Shown piece by piece: positions 24,128-33,672 of a DNA stretch of 64,000 bases. The position numbers and the translations under genes are program-made. Origin of the DNA: Lachnospiraceae bacterium UBA3804 (GTDB lineage Bacteria; Bacillota; Clostridia; Lachnospirales; Lachnospiraceae); contig DFEK01000011.1 in NCBI GenBank assembly GCA_002368665.1, forward strand, positions 124,001 through 188,000. Direction: 5' to 3'. Position 1 is the first letter of the stretch. Every line of letters begins with the position of its first letter. The notes beneath the pieces were generated by a model. The model saw only the letters and a list, made by a program, of their open reading frames with translations, was not told the origin of the DNA and made no database searches.

Positions 24128-24185
24128 ATGTTTCTACCTTTCACCTTCGGTTGAATCCAATACCAACCAATTATTGAAACCGAGC

Positions 24186-25700
24186 TCAAGCATTTGTACG
24201 TTTTGAAAGTATACCTTTTACTCTATTAATTACAGTCATTGTTGCGTCTCTAAAGAACACAATATCATTCACACTTACAAGAATAGCAAGAATTATAACT
24301 GTCCGTATTGAAATCAGAATCCAATCAAGATAACTGGAATACTCTATAGTTGGTAGTGCATTGTGAATAAAAACTGTGAGCAATATTATAATTCCTGAAC
24401 TTCCGATGCTCTTAACAACTTTTAACCAAGACCTTTTTACAATATGTTTGCACATATATACAGAAAATTGAAGAGTCCTAAACAATGTAGCAAACACTGT
24501 GCCTATAGCCACACCAATCAGTCCAAACTTAAACACACAAATAACAGAAATTAGAACATTCATACCCGCTTCAAAGTATGCTCCAACTTTTGTTTGTTTG
24601 AAGTGCCCCGCTGCCTCAACAAGATTTTGATAAGGGATGCGAATACAATTAAAGAAACCTGCTATAGTAATCAGAACAGCAAAAAATGGTTGAATGTAAT
24701 TAGCATCAGTAACCCCTTTCGTGTACAATGAGACGAAAGGTACAATCATTATCAACGTAGTTCCAAAAAGAATTGTTGAAATTGATGCTGTCATTGTTTC
24801 AAAAGCATCGAAGTTCTCGTGAAGTAAGCGGTCTTCATTTTTTGCAATCATATCTCCAAATGCTGCCGCCACACTTTGTATTGAATTTTTAACAACGATA
24901 GTGATTCCATTAATAACTAAATAATACACAGAATATATTGAAACATCTTTCAATGTTGCAAACCAAGTAAGAACCACTATATCTGTATTTGTATTCACAA
25001 AAAAAGCTACTTGGTGAGCAAAAGCGTCCCATCTTTGCGATATTGCATCATTATCTGGCTCAACGTTTTTGATAATATGAAATTTATGCTTTGCGTATAT
25101 ATTTATAGCTAACGGATTGAGCGCATATACTAATGCACTCCCCAACTTTACAATATGAATTCCAGCTCCGGCTTTAATTAAAATAGCCGCTACTACTGTA
25201 TTCAATATAGTAGTGAATATCTGAATTAACGAAACAACGCCATTTCTTTGAGCCGCAAGTAGTAGCAAATGATAGGTGAGTCCGAACTGGTATTGGGCAA
25301 ATGTAGACAACCCAAGTATGAGTACCAGAGTGAATGAGAAGAACCAATCAAATTCTTTATTAACAAAGGCAGGATATACACACGCAAAAGCAACTAATGC
25401 ACCCAGAAAAATCAAAGCCACTTTATGAAGGAAATTCTCAGTGGCTTTGATAACTCTACTTACCTGAACAGTATCCCCTTCTGCAAGTGGTTTGTATAAC
25501 GCTGCTTTGGTGACTCCACCGATCCCCGCTCGTAAAAGTGAAACAGCACTAAGAAACTGGGAAATCGAATTCGTAATTCCGTTATAGTCTGAGCCAAAAG
25601 CTCCTAGTATTAATCGTGGCAGAATCATACCACATACTAATGCTACAGCTTCGTATAAAAGACCATATATAGTATTTATTAGCGCTCTCTTACTCCTCAT
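24186..25700 (-). CDS. wzx: Wzx-type polysaccharide flippase (MATE/MOP superfamily)
   Basis: A 504-residue membrane protein with about 12-14 transmembrane helices. The N-terminus RALINTIYGLLYEAVALVCG, then LPRLILGAFGSDYNGI, is typical of lipid-linked oligosaccharide flippases in Gram-positive capsule clusters. It should move undecaprenyl-linked repeat units to the outer face. GTGAGGAATA precedes the ATG. It follows the FrhB-type gene by 51 bases in the operon, is AT-rich like its neighbours, and pairs functionally with the Wzy at 28658. Confidence 0.85.
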   Translation of the reverse strand: MRSKRALINTIYGLLYEAVALVCGMILPRLILGAFGSDYNGITNSISQFLSAVSLLRAGIGGVTKAALYKPLAEGDTVQVSRVIKATENFLHKVALIFLGALVAFACVYPAFVNKEFDWFFSFTLVLILGLSTFAQYQFGLTYHLLLLAAQRNGVVSLIQIFTTILNTVVAAILIKAGAGIHIVKLGSALVYALNPLAINIYAKHKFHIIKNVEPDNDAISQRWDAFAHQVAFFVNTNTDIVVLTWFATLKDVSIYSVYYLVINGITIVVKNSIQSVAAAFGDMIAKNEDRLLHENFDAFETMTASISTILFGTTLIMIVPFVSLYTKGVTDANYIQPFFAVLITIAGFFNCIRIPYQNLVEAAGHFKQTKVGAYFEAGMNVLISVICVFKFGLIGVAIGTVFATLFRTLQFSVYMCKHIVKRSWLKVVKSIGSSGIIILLTVFIHNALPTIEYSSYLDWILISIRTVIILAILVSVNDIVFFRDATMTVINRVKGILSKRTNA

Positions 25701-25751
25701 TATTCCTCACTCTGTTTTGTCGTATATGATCAAGAATCTATACATGTAATA

Positions 25752-26948
25752 CTAATAATGTGGTCTTGTCGATGGCATAATCATCCTTTTGACCTTCACT
25801 GCCCATTCCATCATGGATGCTTTGACACTCCGTTTAATGTTCGAACTAATGACAAAGCGTAACCTTGATGCGGTCATTAATCCGCTCTCGACAAAAACCT
25901 TTTCGAATTCTTCATGTTTTTCTGGTGCAGGAATCGCTCTTGTAATTGCTCCATTACCGGTGGCATTTCTTCTCGGAATCTCAATAATATAAAAGCCTAC
26001 ACTTTCCAATCCTGTAAGAAGCTGTTCACCTTTTTCGTTATGAACCAAGGCAGAAGAAACACCGTGTTCATTGTACCCTTTCATTCCTTTTTCGACATAA
26101 TGGTAATCACCAATCATGAGATCACCAGCCAGATGATTTCCCTTTATCTTGCAGGTATAGCATGAGGGCCTCTTCAAATATCTGAAAGCAGCTCCATATG
26201 CAGACTTATGAAATTCTTCATAATGCTCTGTACCGTTCTCATATTTTGCGTGTATGAAAAACGGTTTCCAAGCGCCATTCTTTTTTGCTCTCGTAGAAAA
26301 AAAGGTTACTTTCCCTTTCTTCTCAAGTTCGGTAATGAATTGCCTGTGCACTTTTGGGGATGTAGGTCCATGGCATATCAACTCTAACAGGTATAGAGCA
26401 GATTGATATTTCGTAGGTACGGAACTCTTAACCGCAAGTACATCACATGGCAGTCCAATAAAGAGAACCTTGAACCCCCCACGTAAATCTTCAATTATTT
26501 TTTTATAAATGTCATTCTTTATAGACTGGGAATATTTTGAAGTCTTGAACTTCTCTAAGTCTAAAATGTCTGTAGCCCTTCTATACTCGATTGTATTCCA
26601 GTCATCTGAATAAGCACATCCATATACAATTCCGTGAGTCTGTATGAACTTCTTGGAAATGGCTGTGGCAAGCCCCCCAGACGCGCAAGAAATAAGCTCA
26701 TTACTATTCTTCAAGTATCCCGCATAAAAGGACTTGAATTCAGATTCTATCGAGAACAGATTCTTCTCAGGACAAACTTGTAAGCACCTTTTGCAATCAA
26801 TACATCCTTCTTGGTTCATAATTCGAGGGTACAGGAACCCGGATGCATCTTCTTGCATAGTCAAAACTGTCCTTGGGCAAATGTCTACACACGCACCGCA
26901 CCCACAGCATTCAGATGTATTTTTAAATAAATCCTCTTGCAATATCAT
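25752..26948 (-). CDS. Ferredoxin / F420 hydrogenase beta-subunit (FrhB) family protein
   Basis: A 398-residue protein. The N-terminus has two 4Fe-4S motifs (CCGCGACVDICP and CIDCKRCLQVCP), followed by the FrhB/FdhB domains (ASGGLATAISKKF, GLPCDVLAVKS, LICHGPTSPKVH, RPSCYTCKIKGNHLAGDL). Such proteins often sit beside polysaccharide pyruvyl transferases in capsule loci. Their redox role there is not clear. I chose the ATG at 26948, which overlaps the pyruvyl transferase stop as TAATG and has AGGTG 7 bases upstream. The two are translationally coupled, which supports joint action. Confidence 0.78.
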   Translation of the reverse strand: MILQEDLFKNTSECCGCGACVDICPRTVLTMQEDASGFLYPRIMNQEGCIDCKRCLQVCPEKNLFSIESEFKSFYAGYLKNSNELISCASGGLATAISKKFIQTHGIVYGCAYSDDWNTIEYRRATDILDLEKFKTSKYSQSIKNDIYKKIIEDLRGGFKVLFIGLPCDVLAVKSSVPTKYQSALYLLELICHGPTSPKVHRQFITELEKKGKVTFFSTRAKKNGAWKPFFIHAKYENGTEHYEEFHKSAYGAAFRYLKRPSCYTCKIKGNHLAGDLMIGDYHYVEKGMKGYNEHGVSSALVHNEKGEQLLTGLESVGFYIIEIPRRNATGNGAITRAIPAPEKHEEFEKVFVESGLMTASRLRFVISSNIKRSVKASMMEWAVKVKRMIMPSTRPHY

Positions 26949-28114
26949 TAACATTCACCTAAAGCATTTATCAAAAATGAAACTGAATGATTTCTCTTAT
27001 CGTCTACCAATTTGTTAACATATTCGTAATTGATATCTGTCAAAGAGAACTCGTCTACAGTAGCATCATTCAAAACGAGCCTATTCTGAAGTCCCCACAT
27101 ATTGAGGATATTATCTATTCGAGAATTACGAGAATTCTTGCTTCCTACTATTGTTCTGTAAAAAACGTAGAATTGCTTATTGTTAATTACTGAAAACGCC
27201 ACTCCATGGAAAGAGTCAGTAAGGACATACTTTGCGTTTCGTATAAGATTAATAAAGTCATTTGGGCCCCTGCCAGTGATGATTTCATCTGCATAACTTA
27301 GATCAATATCCGATACACTTTCTGTACTAAGAATAGACACGAGTTTCATTCCTCGTTTATCAGCAAACTTCCTAGCCAATGTTTTATGCTCCTTTGTTGC
27401 TCCTAGAAAATAACAAAGAATATAATCACCAGCTACAATTTGCTCCTCTGGTATAAGCTCTTTCCATTCATTGCCTGTAAACAAATAAGTCGGATCTACT
27501 ACAACTTCAACCGGAATATTGCAAATATCCTGAATTATTCTTTTTCCCTGTTCTTCTCTTACGCTTAGATGATTGATTCTTTTCCAGAATTGTGCTGCGC
27601 TACTTCTGCAATAATAAGGATATGAGGAAACTCCTAAACTAGTCGCGTATGAAATTTTATTAATAGAGTCCGGAACGAATCTTAAAGTCGTGAAATTACC
27701 AAAGGCTGCATCAGGTGGCCAGATTTGGTCACTTCCGATTAGCACGCCATCATATTCTTTTCCCGCTGCTTCAAGAGCCTCAATCCCTTTAATGACCCTA
27801 CGGTTAGTTAGACTGGTTTCTATAAACTTATTAGAAACCGTCTTTCTCTCTGAAATATTGTTTTTGTGCACTTCATCTAAGTATTCCGTTTTCTTCTGCT
27901 TATTCTTCTTTATTTTCTTTAAGAATTCGTCCGCAGCATAAACAGGGAGCCAAGGGGTAAATCGGATATGCTTATAACTTGTCCTTGTGTACTCAAGAAT
28001 CTCTGTCTTAAAGCCTTGCCTCTCGATAAACTGCTGGGTTGCATATGCCTGTAAAAGCATTCCATAATTTACACCACGATAAGCAAGAATCAGGCCAAGT
28101 TTCTTTTGTTCCAT
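26948..28114 (-). CDS. Polysaccharide pyruvyl transferase family protein
   Basis: A 388-residue PssK/CsaB-like protein (PF04230): LGLILAYRGVNYGMLLQAYA, then VLIGSDQIWPPD, then SLGVSSYPYY, VREEQG, DPTYLF, and the late TDSFHGVAFSVINNK. Members transfer pyruvate from phosphoenolpyruvate to sugars as ketals, adding negative charge to the polymer. The start at 28114 (MEQKKLG) has AGAGG 9 bases upstream, whereas the frame from 28135 overlaps the acetyltransferase. It precedes, and is coupled to, the FrhB-type gene. Confidence 0.82.
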   Translation of the reverse strand: MEQKKLGLILAYRGVNYGMLLQAYATQQFIERQGFKTEILEYTRTSYKHIRFTPWLPVYAADEFLKKIKKNKQKKTEYLDEVHKNNISERKTVSNKFIETSLTNRRVIKGIEALEAAGKEYDGVLIGSDQIWPPDAAFGNFTTLRFVPDSINKISYATSLGVSSYPYYCRSSAAQFWKRINHLSVREEQGKRIIQDICNIPVEVVVDPTYLFTGNEWKELIPEEQIVAGDYILCYFLGATKEHKTLARKFADKRGMKLVSILSTESVSDIDLSYADEIITGRGPNDFINLIRNAKYVLTDSFHGVAFSVINNKQFYVFYRTIVGSKNSRNSRIDNILNMWGLQNRLVLNDATVDEFSLTDINYEYVNKLVDDKRNHSVSFLINALGEC

Positions 28115-28118
28115 TAAA

Positions 28119-28661
28119 TTATACCTCTTTACCATTTCTGTATTTTACTATTCTTCCAGGGTTTCCTACTACAATCGCATAGTCTGGGACATCCTTTGAT
28201 ACAACAGTACCCCCACCAATAACTACACCATTACCGATATGCACACCTGGAAGGATCATGACACGACTACCTATCCACACATCGCTACCAATATAAACTG
28301 GCTTCTCAGCAGTGTTTCCTTGATACTTTATTGGCCTTGTCAAATCAGAAAAATTGTGATTGACTGTCCAAATCTGACAATCGGGACCCATAATGACGTT
28401 GTCACCAATATGGCATTCGCCAGAAATTTCAGCTCTAATTCCAATTCCAGAATTACTGCCAATACAAACTTTCGAGGAAAACTTACTTCCTTTGCAAATA
28501 TTTACATTTGATCCACATTTGGCAAGCATCAGTTTACCACAAAAATATCTGAACTTCGTTGACAGTTTCCCAAGAATTTTAATAGGGCAAACATGAGACG
28601 GAAGGTGTCTACCAATTCCGTAAAACAGAATGATACCAATATATTTTTTTATTTTCTTCAT
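28119..28661 (-). CDS. Left-handed beta-helix acetyltransferase (maltose/galactoside type)
   Basis: A 180-residue hexapeptide-repeat O-acetyltransferase. Repeats run from about residue 50 to 165 (GSNVNICKGSKFSSKVCIG, later IGSDVWIGSRVMILPGVHIG and GGGTVVSKDVPDYAIVVGNP). The TVNHNF segment supplies the usual catalytic histidine. It should acetylate a sugar of the repeat unit from acetyl-CoA. Its start overlaps the Wzy stop by 4 bases, so it is coupled to the polymerase gene. Confidence 0.82.
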   Translation of the reverse strand: MKKIKKYIGIILFYGIGRHLPSHVCPIKILGKLSTKFRYFCGKLMLAKCGSNVNICKGSKFSSKVCIGSNSGIGIRAEISGECHIGDNVIMGPDCQIWTVNHNFSDLTRPIKYQGNTAEKPVYIGSDVWIGSRVMILPGVHIGNGVVIGGGTVVSKDVPDYAIVVGNPGRIVKYRNGKEV

Positions 28662-29917
28662 ATTGCTTCCTCACGCATCAACCCATTTTGCAACTTTATT
28701 CTATTAAGAACAATGGCTGTTGCAATAAGAGCAAGGCTAAGATAAAAATAGAAATCGTAGATCATTACAACAGCAAAGCCGGAAACAAACAAGCCGAAAA
28801 GATATATTAATACCACTTTATCCAAGTACAATTCACGATTATTTGAATACGCTTCGGGACGATTCTTTATGAGTCTTACCAATAACTCCTTTACTGGTTT
28901 AAAAAAGCTAACAATCATTAGTACAGCACCAATGATGCCTGTACATGAAATCGTTTCGTAAAACAACGAATGTGAATATACACCTTGCAGATATGTGATC
29001 CCGCCAACACCTACGCCAAAAATAGGGTGGTTTTTAAACTGTTCTAATGCAAATGCTTGATACCGCGCTCTTGCTGCATCTCCACCTGTCATGGTACCAC
29101 CCAATCTTTCACCAAGTATTGTACTGTTAAGGATATAGTCTCTTAGTTCGACAAACGCGATAGCACCAGCAATTATTAAGAACGAATAAGCAATAAGCCT
29201 TCTCCGTGAGTTTTTTTGATTGCTATACGGGATAACTCCAAAAATGATATTCAACACAATCATAAAAACCATCACAATAAACCCACGACGAGATGCGGAT
29301 TGTATTTGTATAATAAAAACAAGAAGCAATGATAGCCATATTATTAGCTTTTGAATTTTGTTGTCTGTCTCTCCATACAAGTAAAACGCACAGAAGACCA
29401 TCAACACAAAGAAGCATGACATTTCATTTGTATTTAATGACCCTAAACCGATTGCGCCAAGATAGTCTACAATTGTCCCATGCAGAAGAACATTAAGTGC
29501 CAATAGAACAATCGATAGCCAGGTAATGAACAAGACTTTCCTAAAACTATTGTCTCTTGAGATTCCAAACAAGAAAATAGATAATCCTGTCAAGCAGTAT
29601 TCGATCATTCTAATCCCTGTATCCATACTTGCACTGATGGAGACCCCAAACACGAGGCTAAGCAAAACAGAGACAAAAACAAAAGCTATGATCCAAGAAT
29701 AGTACGTCTTTTTCCCTTTATAAGCTCCGGTAAGTAAGCGCGCAAGGCCAAATAAAATATTGATGGCATTTAAAAACAGCATTGCGCTATTAATAGACAT
29801 TACACAATATTGGAAGAAAAAGGCGTACATCAGCAAGAGGAATATTGAGACTTCCCATAATGATGGTAGTTTCAAATGCCTAATGTCGACCTTCTTCCTA
29901 TTACCTTCATAGGTCAT
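28658..29917 (-). CDS. wzy: Wzy-type polysaccharide polymerase (O-antigen ligase family)
   Basis: A 419-residue protein with about 11-12 transmembrane helices and one large outside loop around residues 285-330 (GGDAARARYQAFALEQFK, then HPIFGVGVGG). This is the pattern of the Wzy_C/O-antigen ligase family. It should link repeat units at the outer membrane face. AAGGAG precedes the ATG, which lies 3 bases after the acetyltransferase at 29921. As expected for Wzy, overall sequence is poorly conserved and the call rests on topology, the GxGxG loop and context. Confidence 0.8.
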   Translation of the reverse strand: MTYEGNRKKVDIRHLKLPSLWEVSIFLLLMYAFFFQYCVMSINSAMLFLNAINILFGLARLLTGAYKGKKTYYSWIIAFVFVSVLLSLVFGVSISASMDTGIRMIEYCLTGLSIFLFGISRDNSFRKVLFITWLSIVLLALNVLLHGTIVDYLGAIGLGSLNTNEMSCFFVLMVFCAFYLYGETDNKIQKLIIWLSLLLVFIIQIQSASRRGFIVMVFMIVLNIIFGVIPYSNQKNSRRRLIAYSFLIIAGAIAFVELRDYILNSTILGERLGGTMTGGDAARARYQAFALEQFKNHPIFGVGVGGITYLQGVYSHSLFYETISCTGIIGAVLMIVSFFKPVKELLVRLIKNRPEAYSNNRELYLDKVVLIYLFGLFVSGFAVVMIYDFYFYLSLALIATAIVLNRIKLQNGLMREEAI

Positions 29918-29920
29918 TGA

Positions 29921-30514
29921 TTAGTTACTCCTTGAATTATGATCCTTTGCGTAAACTTCAGTGGCTCTAATCAAATGCAAACTGGAATCTTTATCACTTA
30001 TCTTTTTCGCTGGAATGCCACCTACTGTAATCCCTGAGTCTTCAATATTCCCTGTAACAACAGCATTAGCTCCAATTACTACATTGTCGGAAATGTGACC
30101 ACCTCCGATTATTTTTGCACCTGGCCCTATATACACATTGTTACCAATCCGTTTTGCGTCAGGCTTCCCTCCACTTGCACCTATATTAACACCTGCATGT
30201 ATTTTACAGTTTTCGCCGATACAAGCATTGCCAGAAATCACTATTGTTCCATAATGAGGCAAACACAAACCTGGGCCTATCCTGTTGATCGGAATAGTAA
30301 ATCCGCACTTTTCAGAAATGTGTTTAAACCTCACATGCCAGAATAACTCTGGCAATCTGCTAAATGCGGTTGTTTGGTTGTGCCAATACTCATAATAACG
30401 GAGACAGTGCAAGAACCAATAGGTAATATCCCAAGGCTTTGCACTCTTCTTTTTATTCATGGAAATACGATCGCATTCAAGATAGTATCGTAAGTCCTCT
30501 TTGGTCTTAATCAT
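29921..30514 (-). CDS. Serine acetyltransferase-like O-acetyltransferase
   Basis: A 197-residue hexapeptide acetyltransferase of the CysE/WcaB style. An N-terminal helical part (YWFLHCLRYYEYWHNQ) leads into a beta-helix from about residue 95 (GPGLCLPHYGTIVISGNACIG, HAGVNIGASG, IGNNVYIGPGAKIIGGG, GANAVVTGNI, GGIPAK). The H-x-G-x-I loop fits the CysE-type active site. In this operon a sugar acceptor is more likely than serine. It overlaps the upstream glycosyltransferase gene by 4 bases. Confidence 0.8.
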   Translation of the reverse strand: MIKTKEDLRYYLECDRISMNKKKSAKPWDITYWFLHCLRYYEYWHNQTTAFSRLPELFWHVRFKHISEKCGFTIPINRIGPGLCLPHYGTIVISGNACIGENCKIHAGVNIGASGGKPDAKRIGNNVYIGPGAKIIGGGHISDNVVIGANAVVTGNIEDSGITVGGIPAKKISDKDSSLHLIRATEVYAKDHNSRSN

Positions 30515-31671
30515 AGCTTTCCATGTTCCTTTATAAAGCTCAAGATTCTATTTGCTCTCTGACCTATTTCAAATTCCTGAGCTTTTTCAAGAGATTTCAA
30601 GCTCAATTTTTCGCAGAGCTGAGGAGAATCCATTAAAAACTCTATTGCGTTTTTTATCTCATCAACCGATGTTGGGTCAATTCGAAGTGAATTTGACTCA
30701 TCCAAAGCATCATCATTAAATGGAAGGCTCGATGAAATGATAGGGCATCCACACGCCATGGCTTCGACAATGGCATTGCATGATCCTTCACTCAAAGTAG
30801 GAAGGCAAAAAACATCTATTGCATTCAGAAAGTCACTTACAATCTCATGTTCAAGTGCTTTACAGAACACAACTTTTTCACCCGTGGGAGGATTATCCCC
30901 TCTACCGGCAAAGGCACCGTATGCTCCGTCAATCTGGTTAATAGCTTCAAGAAGCCGCTTATCTCCTTTGCGCTCAATGAATCCTCCAACAAATCCAACA
31001 ATAAACTTGTCCTGTGGTAAACCAAGTTTATTTCTGCACTCGCTCTTATTCTTCTTATAGAATAGTTTCAGATCTGTTGAGTTCGGAGCCGTGATAATTG
31101 GCACGCCCTTAACAATTCCAAGATCATTAAGTTCCTTAGTATTCTTGCTGGACACAGAGATAATACCCGTAAGTCCAGTAAGCTGCTCTTCTTGTGGGTA
31201 TCCGTATGTCTGCCTCACCTGAGTCTCAAAATCACATTCTCCATAGGCTATAAAAGAAGGAATACCCAAATACTTACCTACGCGAATCGCAGCTAACCCT
31301 CCATATAGAAAAAAATGACCATATACAAAGTCAAACTTTTTATTGATTTTTCTGACAGTTTTCATGATACTGTCTTCAAACCATTTTTCTGACAATTTCT
31401 CGGTATTAAAACTACCAATTTGCTTTGAAGATGCTGAAATATACCAAGGATAGTATACTGTTACTTCAGCGCCATTTGCCGTCCTGTGAATTGTTTTATA
31501 ATCTATATTCTTGATACTTAAACCATACTTTGTCAAAGGGACTGGTGAAACAACAGTGCAATCAACGCCCATATCGGCCATTGCAAAAATCAAATTCTGG
31601 AAGAATACATTCCTATATGGACTCACGGCATTTGGATACATGCCGACAAAAAGGGCATTGATAGTCTTCAT
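30511..31671 (-). CDS. Glycosyltransferase family 4
   Basis: A 386-residue GT-B glycosyltransferase. The C-terminal nucleotide-sugar domain shows VGFVGGFIERKGDKRLLEAI, VFCLPTLSEGSCNAIVEAMACG and the E-x7-E pair of GT4 enzymes. The N-terminal acceptor domain contains YGHFFLYGGLAAI. It should add one sugar of the capsule repeat from an NDP-sugar at the inner membrane face. It overlaps its neighbours by 4 bases on both sides (ATGA-type), so it is co-translated. The donor cannot be inferred. Confidence 0.85.
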   Translation of the reverse strand: MKTINALFVGMYPNAVSPYRNVFFQNLIFAMADMGVDCTVVSPVPLTKYGLSIKNIDYKTIHRTANGAEVTVYYPWYISASSKQIGSFNTEKLSEKWFEDSIMKTVRKINKKFDFVYGHFFLYGGLAAIRVGKYLGIPSFIAYGECDFETQVRQTYGYPQEEQLTGLTGIISVSSKNTKELNDLGIVKGVPIITAPNSTDLKLFYKKNKSECRNKLGLPQDKFIVGFVGGFIERKGDKRLLEAINQIDGAYGAFAGRGDNPPTGEKVVFCKALEHEIVSDFLNAIDVFCLPTLSEGSCNAIVEAMACGCPIISSSLPFNDDALDESNSLRIDPTSVDEIKNAIEFLMDSPQLCEKLSLKSLEKAQEFEIGQRANRILSFIKEHGKL

Positions 31672-32747
31672 TTTTTCAACCTTCCAAATTTATTAGCAAA
31701 ATCATCAATCCTCTGAATGTAATCATCATCTTCGGATATGATTGCCTTCAATGCGTTTTCACAGTTCAAATTAAATGCATCGGTATCTAACCCTGTATAA
31801 TATTGATATAGTTTATCCGGCAAATCTGAAGTTGGCTCAACTCCTAACCCAACTTCCAGGCGCCGAGCTTCACCCGCTTTATACCCACCATCTTCAACAA
31901 TCTGGGGAATATGGTACACAAGGCCGTCGTAGAAGCGATTTGAAATAGCGTATCTCAATTCATCTCCATCTCTGCCACCATAACAATTATTCAAGAGCGC
32001 TGCATTCTCAAGTAACTTCGCCTTGTCTCGGTTATCATATGCTCCGGTGAAGCTCACATTGGTGATGCCATTTTCTATGCAATACTTTTTATACTGCTCT
32101 AGATCTGTTCCTGCCCCGTGATAGACCAGGATAAAGCGTGGATCATTTTTAAATACATCAAGATAATTCTTTTGATAGTCGAAAAATCTTACTGTACCGT
32201 TCCAAACAATTTGGTATGGCTCACTCTTTCTAGCAAATCTAAATGGTTCAACCATGTCGTTTCGATTAAAATTGTGGGCTATAATGTACTCATGTTCAGG
32301 AAGGAAAGCTCTAAAGCCTTTCGATGATATTGCAGTGAAATAACTATTCGCTATAATGCGTGATTCAAGTTTTTTGAAGATGCTAATATTCTCATAACTA
32401 TAATCTCGAATATCAAATACATAGCGTCCTCTATACGCCTTTGCAACATCCCACAATAGCACTGCGCTTAGTGTTGATAAAAAGATAATACCATTCGGTT
32501 TAATCTCTTTCAGTTGCTTCTTAACCCAATTACGAAACCCCAAGAAATCAATCAGCTTTTTTGCCTTTCCCAAATCCTCCGCTGATGGGCTATCATAATA
32601 ACGATAGTTTTCTTTTATATTCAGCTTAAGTCCTGCTCGATTCCAAAAAAGGACCTTATATTCTGACTGCGCAACATCTAATCTATCAGTATATCTAGAA
32701 AGATAAGGGCAATAACGTATATCTCCGCAAAAAATAATACTTATCAT
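31668..32747 (-). CDS. Probable GT-B glycosyltransferase
   Basis: A 359-residue protein with a GT-B appearance: N-terminal Rossmann-type part (LFWNRAGLKL, then RYVFDIRDYSYENIS) and C-terminal part (IVWNGTVRFFDYQKN, then FILVYHGAGTDLEQYKK, VSFTGAYDNRDKAKLLENA). It is probably a capsule glycosyltransferase; the family is less certain than for its neighbours. GAGG lies upstream of the ATG, and its end overlaps the next gene by 4 bases. Confidence 0.65.
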   Translation of the reverse strand: MISIIFCGDIRYCPYLSRYTDRLDVAQSEYKVLFWNRAGLKLNIKENYRYYDSPSAEDLGKAKKLIDFLGFRNWVKKQLKEIKPNGIIFLSTLSAVLLWDVAKAYRGRYVFDIRDYSYENISIFKKLESRIIANSYFTAISSKGFRAFLPEHEYIIAHNFNRNDMVEPFRFARKSEPYQIVWNGTVRFFDYQKNYLDVFKNDPRFILVYHGAGTDLEQYKKYCIENGITNVSFTGAYDNRDKAKLLENAALLNNCYGGRDGDELRYAISNRFYDGLVYHIPQIVEDGGYKAGEARRLEVGLGVEPTSDLPDKLYQYYTGLDTDAFNLNCENALKAIISEDDDYIQRIDDFANKFGRLKK

Positions 32748-32758
32748 AGGTATTTCCT

Positions 32759-33658
32759 CTATTTCTTTTGTGAAATAAGTCTGCTTATGTCAAGCTGCTG
32801 CCCCCACTCAAGATCATACTTATCAGGATTAAATGGCATCATCCCTGCACTTGGTGTAAATGTCAGTTCAGCAAAGTAGTATGTATTGTTTGCCAAGAAA
32901 AAGTCCACCCTAACAAAAGGGAAATCTTGACAAAGAATAACTGCATCCTTTTTCATTTCATCAAAGAACGGCGGTAACTCATCAATATCCATTGGTGCGT
33001 AGTCGTCTCTGATTAAGGGCATCTTTTTTCCGTCGAGATAGAAGAATCCGATGTGTGCCTGCCTATCGTGCACTAAGTCGCTTGATACATAAATGTATTT
33101 GGGCTCTCCATTAAAGCAGAAGAACTTATAATCAATAATCATTTCCCCAAGATATTCTTCGCAAGTAATCATATGGGGTTTGATTTGTGAGTAATGAAGC
33201 TCAATGTTATAAGCGCCAAAGTCCTCTTTCATCCATTTGTTTAGTTGTTTAATTGCCGCCTCTTTGTCAAACGATTTTTTATCTGGGCAAAGAATATTAT
33301 ATGCACAGCCATGATTACACTTCAAAACAAACTTTTCAGGAAGCTTATCCCAGTCAATGTCTTCAGCTCGTTCCCATGCGCCAATCAAGGGGACTAAGGT
33401 TTTTCCTAACCCTTTTTTTTGTATATAGCTCCTGACAGCATATTTATCTGCACCTTGGATGACTAAAGGATTCTTCGGATAATCATGAATTTTAAGCCAT
33501 TGAATTTTTTCGTTAAAAGTCTGAGGGTTTTTTAAGTCGATTTTCTTCTTTAATATCACGCGCGAATATAACTTTGCCATTGTTTCATCAGGCAGAATAT
33601 GATGAGCTATTATCTGTCCTCTTCTCCTGATTTTGTACAGTAAAGAATCTCTTTCCAT
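32759..33658 (-). CDS. ATP-grasp ligase, TupA-like
   Basis: A 299-residue member of the TupA-like ATP-grasp family (PF14305). Landmarks are the FNEKIQWLKIHD start, DKYAVRSYI, FVLKCNHGCAYNI, DYKFFCFNGEPKYIYV, and an acidic metal-binding end (VRVDFF, YFAELTFTPSAGM). TupA of alkaliphilic Bacillus is involved in teichuronopeptide synthesis, joining amino acids to glucuronic acid polymer. By analogy this enzyme may amidate uronic acids of the capsule with an amino acid. It lies 14 bases after the alanine racemase gene, which hints at D-alanine as the substrate. Confidence 0.78.
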   Translation of the reverse strand: MERDSLLYKIRRRGQIIAHHILPDETMAKLYSRVILKKKIDLKNPQTFNEKIQWLKIHDYPKNPLVIQGADKYAVRSYIQKKGLGKTLVPLIGAWERAEDIDWDKLPEKFVLKCNHGCAYNILCPDKKSFDKEAAIKQLNKWMKEDFGAYNIELHYSQIKPHMITCEEYLGEMIIDYKFFCFNGEPKYIYVSSDLVHDRQAHIGFFYLDGKKMPLIRDDYAPMDIDELPPFFDEMKKDAVILCQDFPFVRVDFFLANNTYYFAELTFTPSAGMMPFNPDKYDLEWGQQLDISRLISQKK

Positions 33659-33672
33659 CCTCTTATATCCTC

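Noticed and set aside
22976..24154. 392-residue plus-strand frame
   Set aside because: It is antisense to wecB, whose conserved motifs and ribosome site prove the minus strand; the plus frame matches no family.
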